Assembly (NCBI RefSeq): GCF_003815775.1
Contig: NZ_CP033926.1
Coordinates: 2,480,001-2,544,000, forward strand
From: Chryseobacterium joostei
GTDB lineage: Bacteria > Bacteroidota > Bacteroidia > Flavobacteriales > Weeksellaceae
Length of the DNA stretch: 64,000 nucleotides
Reading direction: 5' to 3'
Shown here: piece by piece, positions 9,930 to 18,513 of the stretch
How positions within the stretch are numbered: position 1 is the first letter of the stretch
How the letters are laid out: each line of letters starts with the position of its first letter
Position numbers and translations under genes: made by a program
The notes under the pieces: model-generated
What the model was told of the DNA's origin: nothing
Seen by the model: the letters and a program-made list of their open reading frames with translations, nothing else
Database searches by the model: none

Positions 9930-9937
9930 TATATTTG
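9930..9937 (+). promoter_or_regulatory. Predicted -7 box of the lipid operon
   Basis: TATATTTG fits the Bacteroidota -7 consensus TAnnTTTG and lies 33 bases before the ATG of the CDP-alcohol phosphatidyltransferase gene. No clear TTG is seen at the right upstream distance. Confidence 0.5.
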
Positions 9938-9969
9938 ATATAAGCAAATGACAAAAATTAAAAACAACC

Positions 9970-10572
9970 ATGATTTCGGTATATAAACTAAAACCAAAAT
10001 TCCAGCAGCTGCTCGCTCCTGTTTTATTATTTTTGAATAAAAATGCGATTACAGCCAATCAGATTACCATTAGCTCAATCCTTTTATCTGTAATAATCGG
10101 AGTATTATTTTGGAATGCAGACACTTCAAAATGGTTCTTCCTGAGTCTTCCCATTGGGCTGCTTCTGAGAATGGCCCTGAATGCACTGGATGGAATGATG
10201 GCCAGAAGATTTAATCAAACCAGTAAATTAGGGGAAGTTTTGAACGAAGTGGGTGATATTATTTCTGATGTCATTATATTTTTTCCTTTGCTTAAGTTTC
10301 AGCCTGAAAGTTTATACCTGATTGTCATTTTCATTGTTTTAAGTATCATTAATGAATTTGCAGGGTTGATGGGAAAAATTGTAGGAAAAGAGCGCCGTTA
10401 TGATGGACCCATGGGAAAAAGTGATCGTGCCCTTATGCTAGGGTTGTATGGTTTATTGATATTTTTTGGAGTCAGTATCACAACTATTTCAAGCTATATT
10501 TTTGGCGCCATTATTCTTCTTCTCTTCATCAGTACTTACACTAGACTCAAGAAATCTCTGAATGAAGCCTGA
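9970..10572 (+). CDS. CDP-alcohol phosphatidyltransferase family protein (YnbA-like)
   Basis: This 200-residue membrane enzyme belongs to the family that joins a CDP-activated lipid to an alcohol. The signature begins at Asp74: D-G-x2-A-R (residues 74-79), then eight residues, Gly88, x3, residue 92, x3, Asp96. Residue 92 is Asn where the usual motif has Asp (read as LNEVGDIISD), while Asp96 and Asp100 remain. Several hydrophobic segments span the membrane. It is the first gene of a six-gene co-directional set and its end overlaps the next gene by 11 bases. Size and neighbours match E. coli YnbA, whose product lipid is not known to me, so the alcohol acceptor is undetermined. Confidence 0.85.
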   Translation: MISVYKLKPKFQQLLAPVLLFLNKNAITANQITISSILLSVIIGVLFWNADTSKWFFLSLPIGLLLRMALNALDGMMARRFNQTSKLGEVLNEVGDIISDVIIFFPLLKFQPESLYLIVIFIVLSIINEFAGLMGKIVGKERRYDGPMGKSDRALMLGLYGLLIFFGVSITTISSYIFGAIILLLFISTYTRLKKSLNEA

Positions 10573-11365
10573 AGAAAATAAATTTGCAGATGTTCCTTTA
10601 AGAGTAAAAACGTGGATCTACATCATCATTGTTTTTGCCCTCGGAATTTCGCATCCCCTTGCCACAGCTATCTTTGTTTCATGGATAGGCGCGCAATCTT
10701 TCTTTGAGTTTTCAAGGATGTTTAAAATTTATGAAAAACCTATTATTCCATCTTTATTCATTGGAGTTTCACAGTTTTTCCTGCTCCAATTTTTAAGTAT
10801 TGAAAATTACTTTTTGTACAGTTCTATATTAGGAATTGTTGTGCTACTCTATTTTTTCATTTTAAAATCATCTACCCGACAATTGATGGGTATTTTCATT
10901 GCTTTAATGGTCTGTCTTTTTGCTTTTCCTCATTTGTTTTGGATACGAAATAGTTCCAATGGCCTCAGTTCCATCATATTTATTGTTGTTGTGACAGAAT
11001 TGAATGACGTTTTTCAATATTTAATGGGTAAATTCTTTGGAAAACATAAAATAGTCCCTACAATCAGTCCTAATAAAACACTTGAAGGATTTATTGGTGG
11101 AGTTTTAATTACCTTGATTTTAAGTAATATTTTAGGATTCTTTTTACTTAAAACAGATATTATAACCAATAGCATTATAGGAATAACACTTGGAGTTTTC
11201 GGATTTTGCGGAGATATCTTTATGTCCTATTTAAAACGAAAAACTGATGTAAAGGATACGGGTACTCTGCTTCCCGGACATGGAGGACTTTTGGACAGAA
11301 TGGACAGCCTGATCTTCAATGCTCCTTTATTTTTCTGGATATTATCGTTTCTGATTAAGAATTAA
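10562..11365 (+). CDS. Phosphatidate cytidylyltransferase (CdsA/YnbB-like)
   Basis: This 267-residue polytopic membrane protein should convert a phosphatidate-type lipid and CTP to CDP-diglyceride, the substrate of the preceding gene product. The C-terminal CdsA signature is intact: SYLKRKTDVKDTG, LPGHGGLLDRMDSL. About seven hydrophobic segments precede it. The start overlaps the upstream gene by 11 bases, implying translational coupling and a shared pathway. A CdsA for bulk phospholipid synthesis would normally lie elsewhere, so this copy probably serves the specialised pathway here, as in E. coli ynbAB. Confidence 0.88.
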   Translation: MKPEENKFADVPLRVKTWIYIIIVFALGISHPLATAIFVSWIGAQSFFEFSRMFKIYEKPIIPSLFIGVSQFFLLQFLSIENYFLYSSILGIVVLLYFFILKSSTRQLMGIFIALMVCLFAFPHLFWIRNSSNGLSSIIFIVVVTELNDVFQYLMGKFFGKHKIVPTISPNKTLEGFIGGVLITLILSNILGFFLLKTDIITNSIIGITLGVFGFCGDIFMSYLKRKTDVKDTGTLLPGHGGLLDRMDSLIFNAPLFFWILSFLIKN

Positions 11366-11369
11366 AATC

Positions 11370-12413
11370 ATGGATGAAAAATTTAAAAGAGCAGTAATTT
11401 TTTCAGGAGGCGGAACAAGGTTAATGATCTACCTTGGAATTTTTGCAGCCCTGGATGAATTGAATATGAAGCCTGATATTCTTATTGCATCATGTGGTGG
11501 ATCATTTGCGGCAGCTGTTATCAATGCTTTTCCGGATCATTTTTCAAGAAAAGAATATCTAAAATCTGAGGAATATTTCCAGTTTGTATCGCAAACTACA
11601 TTAACAAGGTACAAAAAGCTTTCTGAAATAGGAATTTTTTCATTAAAAAAATGTTTTGACAAAAGGAAAGCTCCTTTTATTGAAGATATTTTCAACAGAT
11701 ATCTTGTTGAAATGCCTCAGGATCTGACTGAATGTTTTCCATCAATAAAAAACACCTCATTTTCGAAAGAAATCCCAACCGTTATCATAGGCTCTGAACT
11801 TCTTTTCACACCTCAGGATTCTCAACAGTTAAGAAACGGGAAAAAACTATTTCAAAAAGTAATTTTCACAGATATTGAAACTGCTAAAAAAATTGGTGAA
11901 GAATATATTTCCACCCATCCAAAAAGCTTTAAAAATAGTGCCGTTGAAGAAACCTCAAAAATTATCACCGATTTTTCAATGCTTGAAAGTACCAGAGCTT
12001 CTGTTTCTGATATGTTTTATGTAAAACCGCTCGCTCTTCACAACAGATATTTCATGGGCGGGGTGATAGACCTGGTTCCCATTGAATTGGCAAGACATCT
12101 TTCCAAAGAGGTGATTACAGAAAAAAAACAATCCTATACCTCTATAGAAGAAGCACTTATCCGTTCTGTTTTTGGCTTCAGCGCTAATGAGAGGTTAATG
12201 GAAACGGAGAATATTATCTCAGAATTTCAAATTGACACTACCGGTATAAAGAAAGATCTTCAAGGACATTATCTGGAAAAAAAAATCAATTGGAAAAAGC
12301 TGGAGATCGATTTTTCATTCCCGAAAACGTATCCACAATTTGTGGAGGATATGGAAATGCAGTGGCAATATGGCTTTGATCAAACAGTGAAAAATATAAG
12401 AGACAAACTCTAA
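11370..12413 (+). CDS. Patatin-like phospholipase family protein, atypical active site
   Basis: This 347-residue protein has the start of a patatin domain: the oxyanion loop FSGGGTRLMIYLGIFAAL (residues 11-28), then ASCGGSFAAA around residues 43-52, where the nucleophile elbow would be. The usual G-x-S-x-G reads G-G-S-F-A, and the usual Asp-Gly-Gly dyad element appears as MGGVIDLVPI, so the catalytic dyad is altered or shifted. Patatins hydrolyse acyl chains from lipids. It follows the CdsA-like gene by four bases and is an addition compared with E. coli ynbABCD. A lipid acyl hydrolase or a catalytically weak lipid-binding homologue are both possible. Confidence 0.75.
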   Translation: MDEKFKRAVIFSGGGTRLMIYLGIFAALDELNMKPDILIASCGGSFAAAVINAFPDHFSRKEYLKSEEYFQFVSQTTLTRYKKLSEIGIFSLKKCFDKRKAPFIEDIFNRYLVEMPQDLTECFPSIKNTSFSKEIPTVIIGSELLFTPQDSQQLRNGKKLFQKVIFTDIETAKKIGEEYISTHPKSFKNSAVEETSKIITDFSMLESTRASVSDMFYVKPLALHNRYFMGGVIDLVPIELARHLSKEVITEKKQSYTSIEEALIRSVFGFSANERLMETENIISEFQIDTTGIKKDLQGHYLEKKINWKKLEIDFSFPKTYPQFVEDMEMQWQYGFDQTVKNIRDKL

Positions 12414-12527
12414 TTTTTTTAACCATAAAAGTCATAAACATTTTTAAGTGATAATAAATCCCTGCCATTATCCAACTTTCACTTTTAAAATTTATTTTTA
12501 CATAAAATTGAAAATCACAGAATACCC

Positions 12528-13283
12528 ATGAATGTTTTTATTGCAGGCGGAACCTCAGGAATTGGCTATTCTCTGGCCAAGCACTATCTTTCAAAAGGAT
12601 ATTGTGTAGGAATCTGTGGAAGAAACCTTGCAAAAATAGAGGAGAACAACTTTAAGAACTTACAGGCGTTTCAGGCAGATGTTTCTGATATGAATTCGAT
12701 TTCATCCGTATTAGAATCTTTTCTGTTGGATAAACAAGGACTGGATATTTTTATTAACTGCGCAGGAAGCTATGCTGAGGATGTGGCAGGAAATATTTCC
12801 TATGAAGAAGCAGAAGAAATGCTTCAAACCAATATTTCAGGAACTGTTAATTGCTTTGAGGCTTCCAGAAAAGCCATGAAAAATCAGAAAAATGGTAGCA
12901 TAACGGTGGTAGCATCAGTTTCGGGGATATTAGAATATGAAAATTCCAGTCTTTATACCAAGACAAAAAGATCTGTGATACAGATTGCAGAGGCTTACCG
13001 TCGTGCATTGAAGCCTTTCGGGATTTCTGTGACCACTATTGCTCCCGGATATGTAGATACCGAAAAATTAAGACAGCTAAACCAGAACAATTTAGGTAAA
13101 AAACCTTTCCTCACCAATCTGGAAACAGCGACTCATATTATATCCGAAGCTATCGAAAATAAAGAGAAATTAATTATTTTCCCAACAAAAATGAAGTGGA
13201 TGATGAGATCCTTATCCCTGCTTCCCTCTTCTTTATTAAATATGATCATGTTCAGAAAAGCCAAATGGATGAAAAACGATTGA
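12528..13283 (+). CDS. Short-chain dehydrogenase/reductase (SDR)
   Basis: This 251-residue classical SDR has the nucleotide-binding motif AGGTSGIG near residues 6-13, the CAG segment near residue 83, a catalytic Ser in VVASVSG and the active-site YxxxK as YTKTK. It should be an NAD(P)-dependent oxidoreductase of a hydroxyl or keto group. It sits between the patatin and the phosphatase genes and its end overlaps the next gene by 19 bases, so it probably acts on the head group or acyl part of the operon's lipid. The 114-base gap before it shows no clear terminator. Confidence 0.85.
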   Translation: MNVFIAGGTSGIGYSLAKHYLSKGYCVGICGRNLAKIEENNFKNLQAFQADVSDMNSISSVLESFLLDKQGLDIFINCAGSYAEDVAGNISYEEAEEMLQTNISGTVNCFEASRKAMKNQKNGSITVVASVSGILEYENSSLYTKTKRSVIQIAEAYRRALKPFGISVTTIAPGYVDTEKLRQLNQNNLGKKPFLTNLETATHIISEAIENKEKLIIFPTKMKWMMRSLSLLPSSLLNMIMFRKAKWMKND

Positions 13284-14566
13284 CAATAAAGCAAAAGCTT
13301 TATGCCCTTATTCTTTGTTCCGTTGTATTCATGATGGTTTACAATGGTGCGGCGTGGTATATTTCAACATTGGCAGAGGTTCCATCATTTGTTTTTGATT
13401 TTGAAAAACATATACCATTCATCCCTTGGACAATTATTCCTTATATGACGAGTGGATTATTCTTCTGTATGGTATTTTTTCTCTGTAATAGTACAGAACA
13501 GCTTAAGGTTTTAACCCAAAGAATGCTTTTTGTAACCATTGTTGCAGGAATTTGCTTTCTTTTATTTCCTTTACAATTTTCTTTTTCGAAACCTGAAACT
13601 GGAAATCTTTTTTTTGGATATTCTTTTCAGTTTTTAAAGGCTTTTGATTCTCCTTTTAATCAGGCCCCGTCATTACATATTGCCTATGCATTTATTTTCT
13701 GGTCTGTTTTCAGAAATATAAAAAAAGGAAAGATTTTTATAATGCTTTGGCTTATTCTTTTGGGGATTTCAACATTAACGACCTATCAACATCATTTTAT
13801 TGATATTATAACAGGAACCTTGGTTGCCCATATCAGTTTCATTCTCTTTCCTTATCGAAAAAGAGATTTCAGGTATAGAAATTTTCAAGTTGCCAATTAT
13901 TATTTTTTATTAGGCTGGATGCTTATTCTGACTGCCTTATTGTTGAATCAATTTTCAGGATATCCCGGATTATTTTTTCTGTGGCCGGCTTTAATGATGC
14001 TTTTCATTGGATATCATTATCAAAAGAACAATATTTACTTTTTAAAGAATCAAAACGGAAACATTCCGTGGATAAGGAAAATATTTTATTCCCCATATCT
14101 TTTAATGTATCAAGGGCTTTGGAAATTTTTAAGGAAAAATAAAAATCCTATTGAGCCTACTCCCCATCTTTATATTTCGTCAAGGCCGGATCATGACATT
14201 GTAGAACGATTTACAATCAACAAAAATATTTTCATCTATGATTTATCCCCTGAAATTGAGGAAATATCATTCTTAAAAGGACAATCTTCCTATCATTTCC
14301 ATCCTATTATGGATATTGGCAGTTTTGATATTGAGGATACCCAAAAACTTGTTACTGAAATTTCTGAACAATATAAACACCTTCCGAAAGACGGAAAGAT
14401 TCTTATTCATTGTACTATGGGCTTTACCAGAAGTTCTGTAATTGGAATTTTAGTAATCAAAAATATTTTATCTTTACCTTTAGAGGAAGCAATAACCACA
14501 ATGAAAATCAGCAACAAGAATATGATCATTCATTCTTATCTGCAGGATTTTTTGAAAAAAATTTAA
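13265..14566 (+). CDS. Phosphatase PAP2/dual-specificity phosphatase fusion (YnbD-like)
   Basis: This 433-residue two-domain protein has an N-terminal polytopic PAP2-like membrane domain (PSLHIAYAFIFW and later TYQHHFIDIITG give the conserved histidines). The C-terminal cytosolic dual-specificity phosphatase domain has the Cys-phosphatase loop HCTMGFTRS. This fusion is the architecture of E. coli YnbD (about 430 residues). The ATG at 13265 is chosen over an upstream frame because it begins the conserved part and overlaps the SDR stop. It likely removes phosphate from a lipid or prenyl-type intermediate, and the second domain may act on a lipid phosphate or on protein. Confidence 0.85.
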   Translation: MDEKRLTIKQKLYALILCSVVFMMVYNGAAWYISTLAEVPSFVFDFEKHIPFIPWTIIPYMTSGLFFCMVFFLCNSTEQLKVLTQRMLFVTIVAGICFLLFPLQFSFSKPETGNLFFGYSFQFLKAFDSPFNQAPSLHIAYAFIFWSVFRNIKKGKIFIMLWLILLGISTLTTYQHHFIDIITGTLVAHISFILFPYRKRDFRYRNFQVANYYFLLGWMLILTALLLNQFSGYPGLFFLWPALMMLFIGYHYQKNNIYFLKNQNGNIPWIRKIFYSPYLLMYQGLWKFLRKNKNPIEPTPHLYISSRPDHDIVERFTINKNIFIYDLSPEIEEISFLKGQSSYHFHPIMDIGSFDIEDTQKLVTEISEQYKHLPKDGKILIHCTMGFTRSSVIGILVIKNILSLPLEEAITTMKISNKNMIIHSYLQDFLKKI

Positions 14567-14569
14567 ACT

Positions 14570-16270
14570 ATGAACAGCGGACATTTTACGAGTTTTGATA
14601 ACCAAGATATTTTTTATCGCGAATGGAACTATCAGCCACAGCAGAAGAGCATCATCATGATCCATCGTGGCCATGAGCATTCCGAGAGGCTTAATGATAT
14701 TGCACAATCCGCACAGTTTTCAAAATACAATATTTTCGCATTTGATCTCCGCGGACATGGTCTTACAAAAACCAAAACTTCATCTGTTTTTATGGATTAT
14801 GTTCGAGATCTGGATGCATTTTCCAAATTTCTTTATTCCAAATATGATGTAAATATTTCGGATATTTTTGTAGTTGCCAACAGTATAGGTGGAGTTGTTG
14901 CTTCTGCCTGGGCCCATGATTTTGCGCCCAAAATTGCAGGAATGGCTCTTCTTGCTCCGGCATTCAGAATCAACCTTATTGTTCCTTTGGCCAATGAAAT
15001 CATTACTCTGGGAACCAAGCTAAAAAAAGGATTGATTATCAAAAGCTATGTGAAATCTAAAATGCTTACTCATGATCCTGAACAACAAAAAGCTTACGAT
15101 ACGGATCCATTGATCTCAAGATCCATTGATGCTGAACTTCTGATTGACCTCGCAAAAGCCGGAAAGCGTTTAGTAGAAGATGCTGAGGCTATAGATACTC
15201 CAACCTTGATTTTAGCTGCTGAAAAAGATCATGTTGTTTTCAACAAGGATCAAAAAATCTTCCATGATAAATTGGATACAGATTTAAAAAATTACGAAGT
15301 TCTGCCAGATTTTTTCCATGGAATTTTATTTGACTCCGGAAGAGAAAAGGTATATGATAAAATTGTGGATTTTGCAGAAAAATGCTTCAACAGGTCTCCC
15401 AAGCAGCCGAATCTTTCGCCTGACTCATTTTCTGTAAAAGAATATCAGGATCTTCAAAATAATATTGGAAATAATCTGAATTTTAAGTTTCAGAAACTTT
15501 CACTCGGAAATATCGGAAAAATAAGTGACGGGATGGCCATCGGATTACAATATGGCTTTGATTCCGGTGCTTCATTGGATTATGTTTATCAGAATAAGCC
15601 GAGTGGAAAATTTGGTTTTGGGAAAATGATGGATAAGAATTACCTCAACGCCATTGGCTGGAAAGGAATCCGCATCAGAAAACAACAATTACTTCAACTT
15701 TTAGAGCAAAATATTCAAATTCTGAAACAGCAAGGCAGGCCGATTAAAATTCTGGATGTTGCAGGCGGCACGGGAAATTATTTATTTGACATTAAAAAGA
15801 AGTATCCTGAAGCTGATATTGTCATCAATGAATTTGTAAAATCCAATATTGAAATTGGAGAAAAGGTTATTAAAGAAAAAAACTATCAAAAAATAAGGTT
15901 CACCAATTTTGACTGCTTTGATCCTGAAACCTATAAAAAACTGGATTTTGAACCTAATATCACAATTGTATCAGGTATTCTTGAACTTTTTGGGGATAAT
16001 GAAATGGCCAGTAAAGCTATTCGTGGAGTGGCTTCCATCTCAGAACAGAATTCCTACATTGTTTACACCGGCCAGCCTTGGCATCCACAATTAAAAATGA
16101 TCGCCTATGTTCTGAATAATCATCAAAACAAAGATTGGATCATGAGAAGACGTTCACAAAAAGAACTGGATAGAGTTATGTCTTTCAATTCTGTTCAAAA
16201 GGACAGCATGTTGATTGACGATTTTGGAATCTTCACTGTTTCCTCAGGAAAAATAAATGTTCTGAACTGA
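14570..16270 (+). CDS. Bifunctional alpha/beta hydrolase/class I SAM methyltransferase (YnbC-like)
   Basis: This 566-residue fusion has an N-terminal monoglyceride-lipase-like alpha/beta hydrolase (IMIHRGHEHSERL, nucleophile region VANSIGGVVA near residue 105, Asp in AAEKDHVVF, His in DFFHGILFD). The C-terminal methyltransferase has the SAM-binding loop ILDVAGGTGNYLFDI near residue 395. E. coli YnbC (about 585 residues) is similar in size and context. The gene begins three bases after the phosphatase stop and ends the operon, and a perfect 16-bp terminator follows at 16305-16345. The substrate is unknown. Deacylation and methylation of the lipid made by the operon is an inference. Confidence 0.85.
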   Translation: MNSGHFTSFDNQDIFYREWNYQPQQKSIIMIHRGHEHSERLNDIAQSAQFSKYNIFAFDLRGHGLTKTKTSSVFMDYVRDLDAFSKFLYSKYDVNISDIFVVANSIGGVVASAWAHDFAPKIAGMALLAPAFRINLIVPLANEIITLGTKLKKGLIIKSYVKSKMLTHDPEQQKAYDTDPLISRSIDAELLIDLAKAGKRLVEDAEAIDTPTLILAAEKDHVVFNKDQKIFHDKLDTDLKNYEVLPDFFHGILFDSGREKVYDKIVDFAEKCFNRSPKQPNLSPDSFSVKEYQDLQNNIGNNLNFKFQKLSLGNIGKISDGMAIGLQYGFDSGASLDYVYQNKPSGKFGFGKMMDKNYLNAIGWKGIRIRKQQLLQLLEQNIQILKQQGRPIKILDVAGGTGNYLFDIKKKYPEADIVINEFVKSNIEIGEKVIKEKNYQKIRFTNFDCFDPETYKKLDFEPNITIVSGILELFGDNEMASKAIRGVASISEQNSYIVYTGQPWHPQLKMIAYVLNNHQNKDWIMRRRSQKELDRVMSFNSVQKDSMLIDDFGIFTVSSGKINVLN

Positions 16271-16304
16271 TTTATTTCTCCAAAATCATAAAAAGATTAA
16301 AAAT

Positions 16305-16345
16305 AAAAGAGGCTTTTCAATTTGTTTGAAAAGCCTCTTTTATTA
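16305..16345. terminator. Bidirectional terminator, lipid operon/yceI-like gene
   Basis: A perfect 16-bp stem (AAAAGAGGCTTTTCAA and its complement at 16326-16341) lies between convergent genes, with T-rich flanks on both sides. Confidence 0.92.
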
Positions 16346-16357
16346 TTTATATAGAAA

Positions 16358-16924
16358 TTATTTCTTAACCAATTCAAGATAAACGTTGATATCAACATCT
16401 TTGGCAATACCAGTTCCGGTTGGATCATAGCTGATATCATAATCCAGACGATTGATTGTAAATTTCCCCTGAATTCCCATTACCTCTTTTCCGTCTTTAT
16501 TTTTCGCTATCCCGCCCATTGTTACAGGTATACTGATATCTTTAGTCGTTTCCTTAATGGTCAGTTTTCCGTTCAATACATACGAACCTTTATCTTTCGC
16601 AACAGAAGTACCTACAAATTTCATATCAGGATATTTTCCGGCTGCAAAAAAATCTTTGCTTTTAAGATGATTATCCCTCATCTCTACCCCGGTATTAATG
16701 GTTTCTGTAGAAATATTGATATCAAATGCCGCATTGTCCAGATTAGCACCTTTTGTTGCAACTGTTCCTCCAAATTTATCAAATCGGCCCTGCACAAAGC
16801 TTATTCCCATATGTTTTATGGTAAAGTTCACGGAAGAATGCATTGGATCTATTTCCCAATTATTCTGTGCGAAAGAGAAAACACTTAAAAATGCGAATAC
16901 AAAGGATAAGAATAGTTTTTTCAT
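16358..16924 (-). CDS. YceI family periplasmic lipid-binding protein
   Basis: This 188-residue secreted protein has a signal peptide ending at FSFAQ (about residue 19), followed by the YceI beta-barrel starting NWEIDPMHSSVNFTIKHMGI. FGGTVATKG, LKSKDFFAAGKYPDM and FTINRLDYDI are also typical. YceI proteins bind polyisoprenoid or other amphiphilic molecules. It stands alone, convergent with the lipid operon and sharing its terminator. A -7 box (TAGCTTTG, 16967-16960) lies 36 bases upstream of the start. Confidence 0.93.
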   Translation of the reverse strand: MKKLFLSFVFAFLSVFSFAQNNWEIDPMHSSVNFTIKHMGISFVQGRFDKFGGTVATKGANLDNAAFDINISTETINTGVEMRDNHLKSKDFFAAGKYPDMKFVGTSVAKDKGSYVLNGKLTIKETTKDISIPVTMGGIAKNKDGKEVMGIQGKFTINRLDYDISYDPTGTGIAKDVDINVYLELVKK

Positions 16925-16959
16925 TGTAATTATATTTTACATTAATATTTTAATTTTAG

Positions 16960-16967
16960 CAAAGCTA
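16960..16967 (-). promoter_or_regulatory. Predicted -7 box of the yceI-like gene
   Basis: On the minus strand TAGCTTTG matches TAnnTTTG exactly. No TTG is found at the expected -33 distance, so the call rests on the -7 box and position alone. Confidence 0.45.
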
Positions 16968-17057
16968 AGATATGAAAGATATTTCTATCGTTGACCTATG
17001 TTATTTTTTTGACATTTAAACCTCGGAAGAAAAATGCTTTTTTTATAACTTCGCAGT

Positions 17058-18407
17058 ATGGCAAAACTGAAAACGGCATATTTCTGTCAAAACTGCGGAA
17101 CACAATATTCTCAATGGATGGGACAATGCAAAAATTGTGGAGAATGGAACACCTTGGTGGAAGAAGTTGTAGAAAAGACCTCTCATAAGGCTGTACCATT
17201 CTCAAAAACCAAGCAGCATGTCATCAATATCATCGAGGTAGAAACCAGTGAGGAACCGAGAATAAAAACTCCATCTGAAGAGCTGAACCGTGTTCTAGGA
17301 GGCGGAATTGTATTAGGTTCTGTTACCTTAATCGGTGGTGAACCCGGAATCGGAAAATCTACTCTTCTGTTGCAGCTTGCCTTAAAAATGAAGAAGAAAG
17401 TCTTCTATGTTTCAGGGGAAGAAAGCGCTTCTCAGATTAAAATGAGAGCGGATAGACTAACGGATATTCAAAACCCAAACTGTTTTCTTTTCACAGAAAC
17501 TTCACTTGAAAAAATTCTTCACGAAGCCAAAAAACTGGAACCGGATTTTATGATCATCGATTCCATCCAGACGCTTCAGTCACAACTTATAGAAAGTTCT
17601 CCGGGAACTGTATCTCAAATTAGAGAGTGTTCCAATGAAATTATTAAATATGCTAAGGAGAACAGTATTCCTGTATTTCTGGTAGGTCACATTACCAAAG
17701 ACGGTCAAATTGCGGGACCAAAAGTACTGGAACACATGGTGGATGTGGTTTTGAACTTTGACGGAGACCGAAATCACCTTTTTAGATTACTGAGAGCCAA
17801 TAAAAACCGTTTTGGATCCACTTCTGAAATCGGAATCTACGAAATGATTTCCCAAGGATTAAAGGAAATTAAAAATCCATCTGAAATTCTTATCACAAAG
17901 AAGTTTGAGGAACTTTCGGGAAATTCAGTGGCAGTAACTCTGGAAGGAAACAGACCTATGCTTTTGGAAATACAGGCGCTGGTAAGTACTGCTGTTTATG
18001 GTACCCCACAAAGGAGTTCTACCGGATTTGACTCAAAAAGGCTGAATATGCTGTTGGCTGTACTGGAAAAAAGAGCAGGTTTTCAACTGGGAGCAAAGGA
18101 TGTCTTCCTTAATATTACGGGAGGGATAAAAACTGATGATCCAGCTTTGGATTTAGCGGTCATTGCATCTGTTCTTTCGTCTAGTGAAGACATTGCCATT
18201 TCTGAACATTACTGTTTTGCAGGAGAGATTGGATTAAGCGGAGAAATTCGTCCGGTTGCCCAAGTTGAACAGAGAATTACCGAAGCTGAAAAATTAGGGT
18301 ATGAAAAGATATTCGTTTCTAATCTTAATAAAATTCCGAAAAGAAAATTTGGGATTAAGATTGAGGAAGTAAGTAAAATTGAAGATTTCCATGAAAGACT
18401 TTTTTAG
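17058..18407 (+). CDS. radA: DNA repair protein RadA
   Basis: RadA (449 residues, full length) is a RecA-like branch-migration ATPase in recombination. All landmarks are present: the N-terminal zinc finger (CQNCG and CKNCG), Walker A in GGEPGIGKSTLLL near residue 95, the KNRFG motif and the C-terminal Lon-like domain ending in EEVSKIEDFHERLF. The gene is followed within 14 bases by a decayed second copy of its own 3' end (18421-18513). A weak TAACTTCG box lies just upstream. Confidence 0.97.
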   Translation: MAKLKTAYFCQNCGTQYSQWMGQCKNCGEWNTLVEEVVEKTSHKAVPFSKTKQHVINIIEVETSEEPRIKTPSEELNRVLGGGIVLGSVTLIGGEPGIGKSTLLLQLALKMKKKVFYVSGEESASQIKMRADRLTDIQNPNCFLFTETSLEKILHEAKKLEPDFMIIDSIQTLQSQLIESSPGTVSQIRECSNEIIKYAKENSIPVFLVGHITKDGQIAGPKVLEHMVDVVLNFDGDRNHLFRLLRANKNRFGSTSEIGIYEMISQGLKEIKNPSEILITKKFEELSGNSVAVTLEGNRPMLLEIQALVSTAVYGTPQRSSTGFDSKRLNMLLAVLEKRAGFQLGAKDVFLNITGGIKTDDPALDLAVIASVLSSSEDIAISEHYCFAGEIGLSGEIRPVAQVEQRITEAEKLGYEKIFVSNLNKIPKRKFGIKIEEVSKIEDFHERLF

Positions 18408-18420
18408 AAAAAAAGACAAT

Positions 18421-18513
18421 ATAGCAAATCTGTTCAGGTTAAAAAATCAATAAATCGGAATAAAAATTGTAGAAGTCAGTAAAATTAAAGATCTTAACAG
18501 AAGATTTTTTTAA
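18421..18513 (+). pseudogene. Decayed duplicate of the radA 3' end
   Basis: In one frame the last 57 bases (18457-18513) read GIKIVEVSKIKDLNRRFF-stop, against GIKIEEVSKIEDFHERLF-stop at the end of intact radA (18351-18407). The two blocks have equal length and are offset by 106 bases. Similarity extends further upstream at lower level (ANLFRLKNQ against SNLNKIPKR) across one stop codon. It has no start and cannot be a gene. Such a remnant would arise if a segment was inserted at, or recombined with, the end of radA. Its stop overlaps the ATG of the methyltransferase gene. Confidence 0.75.
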
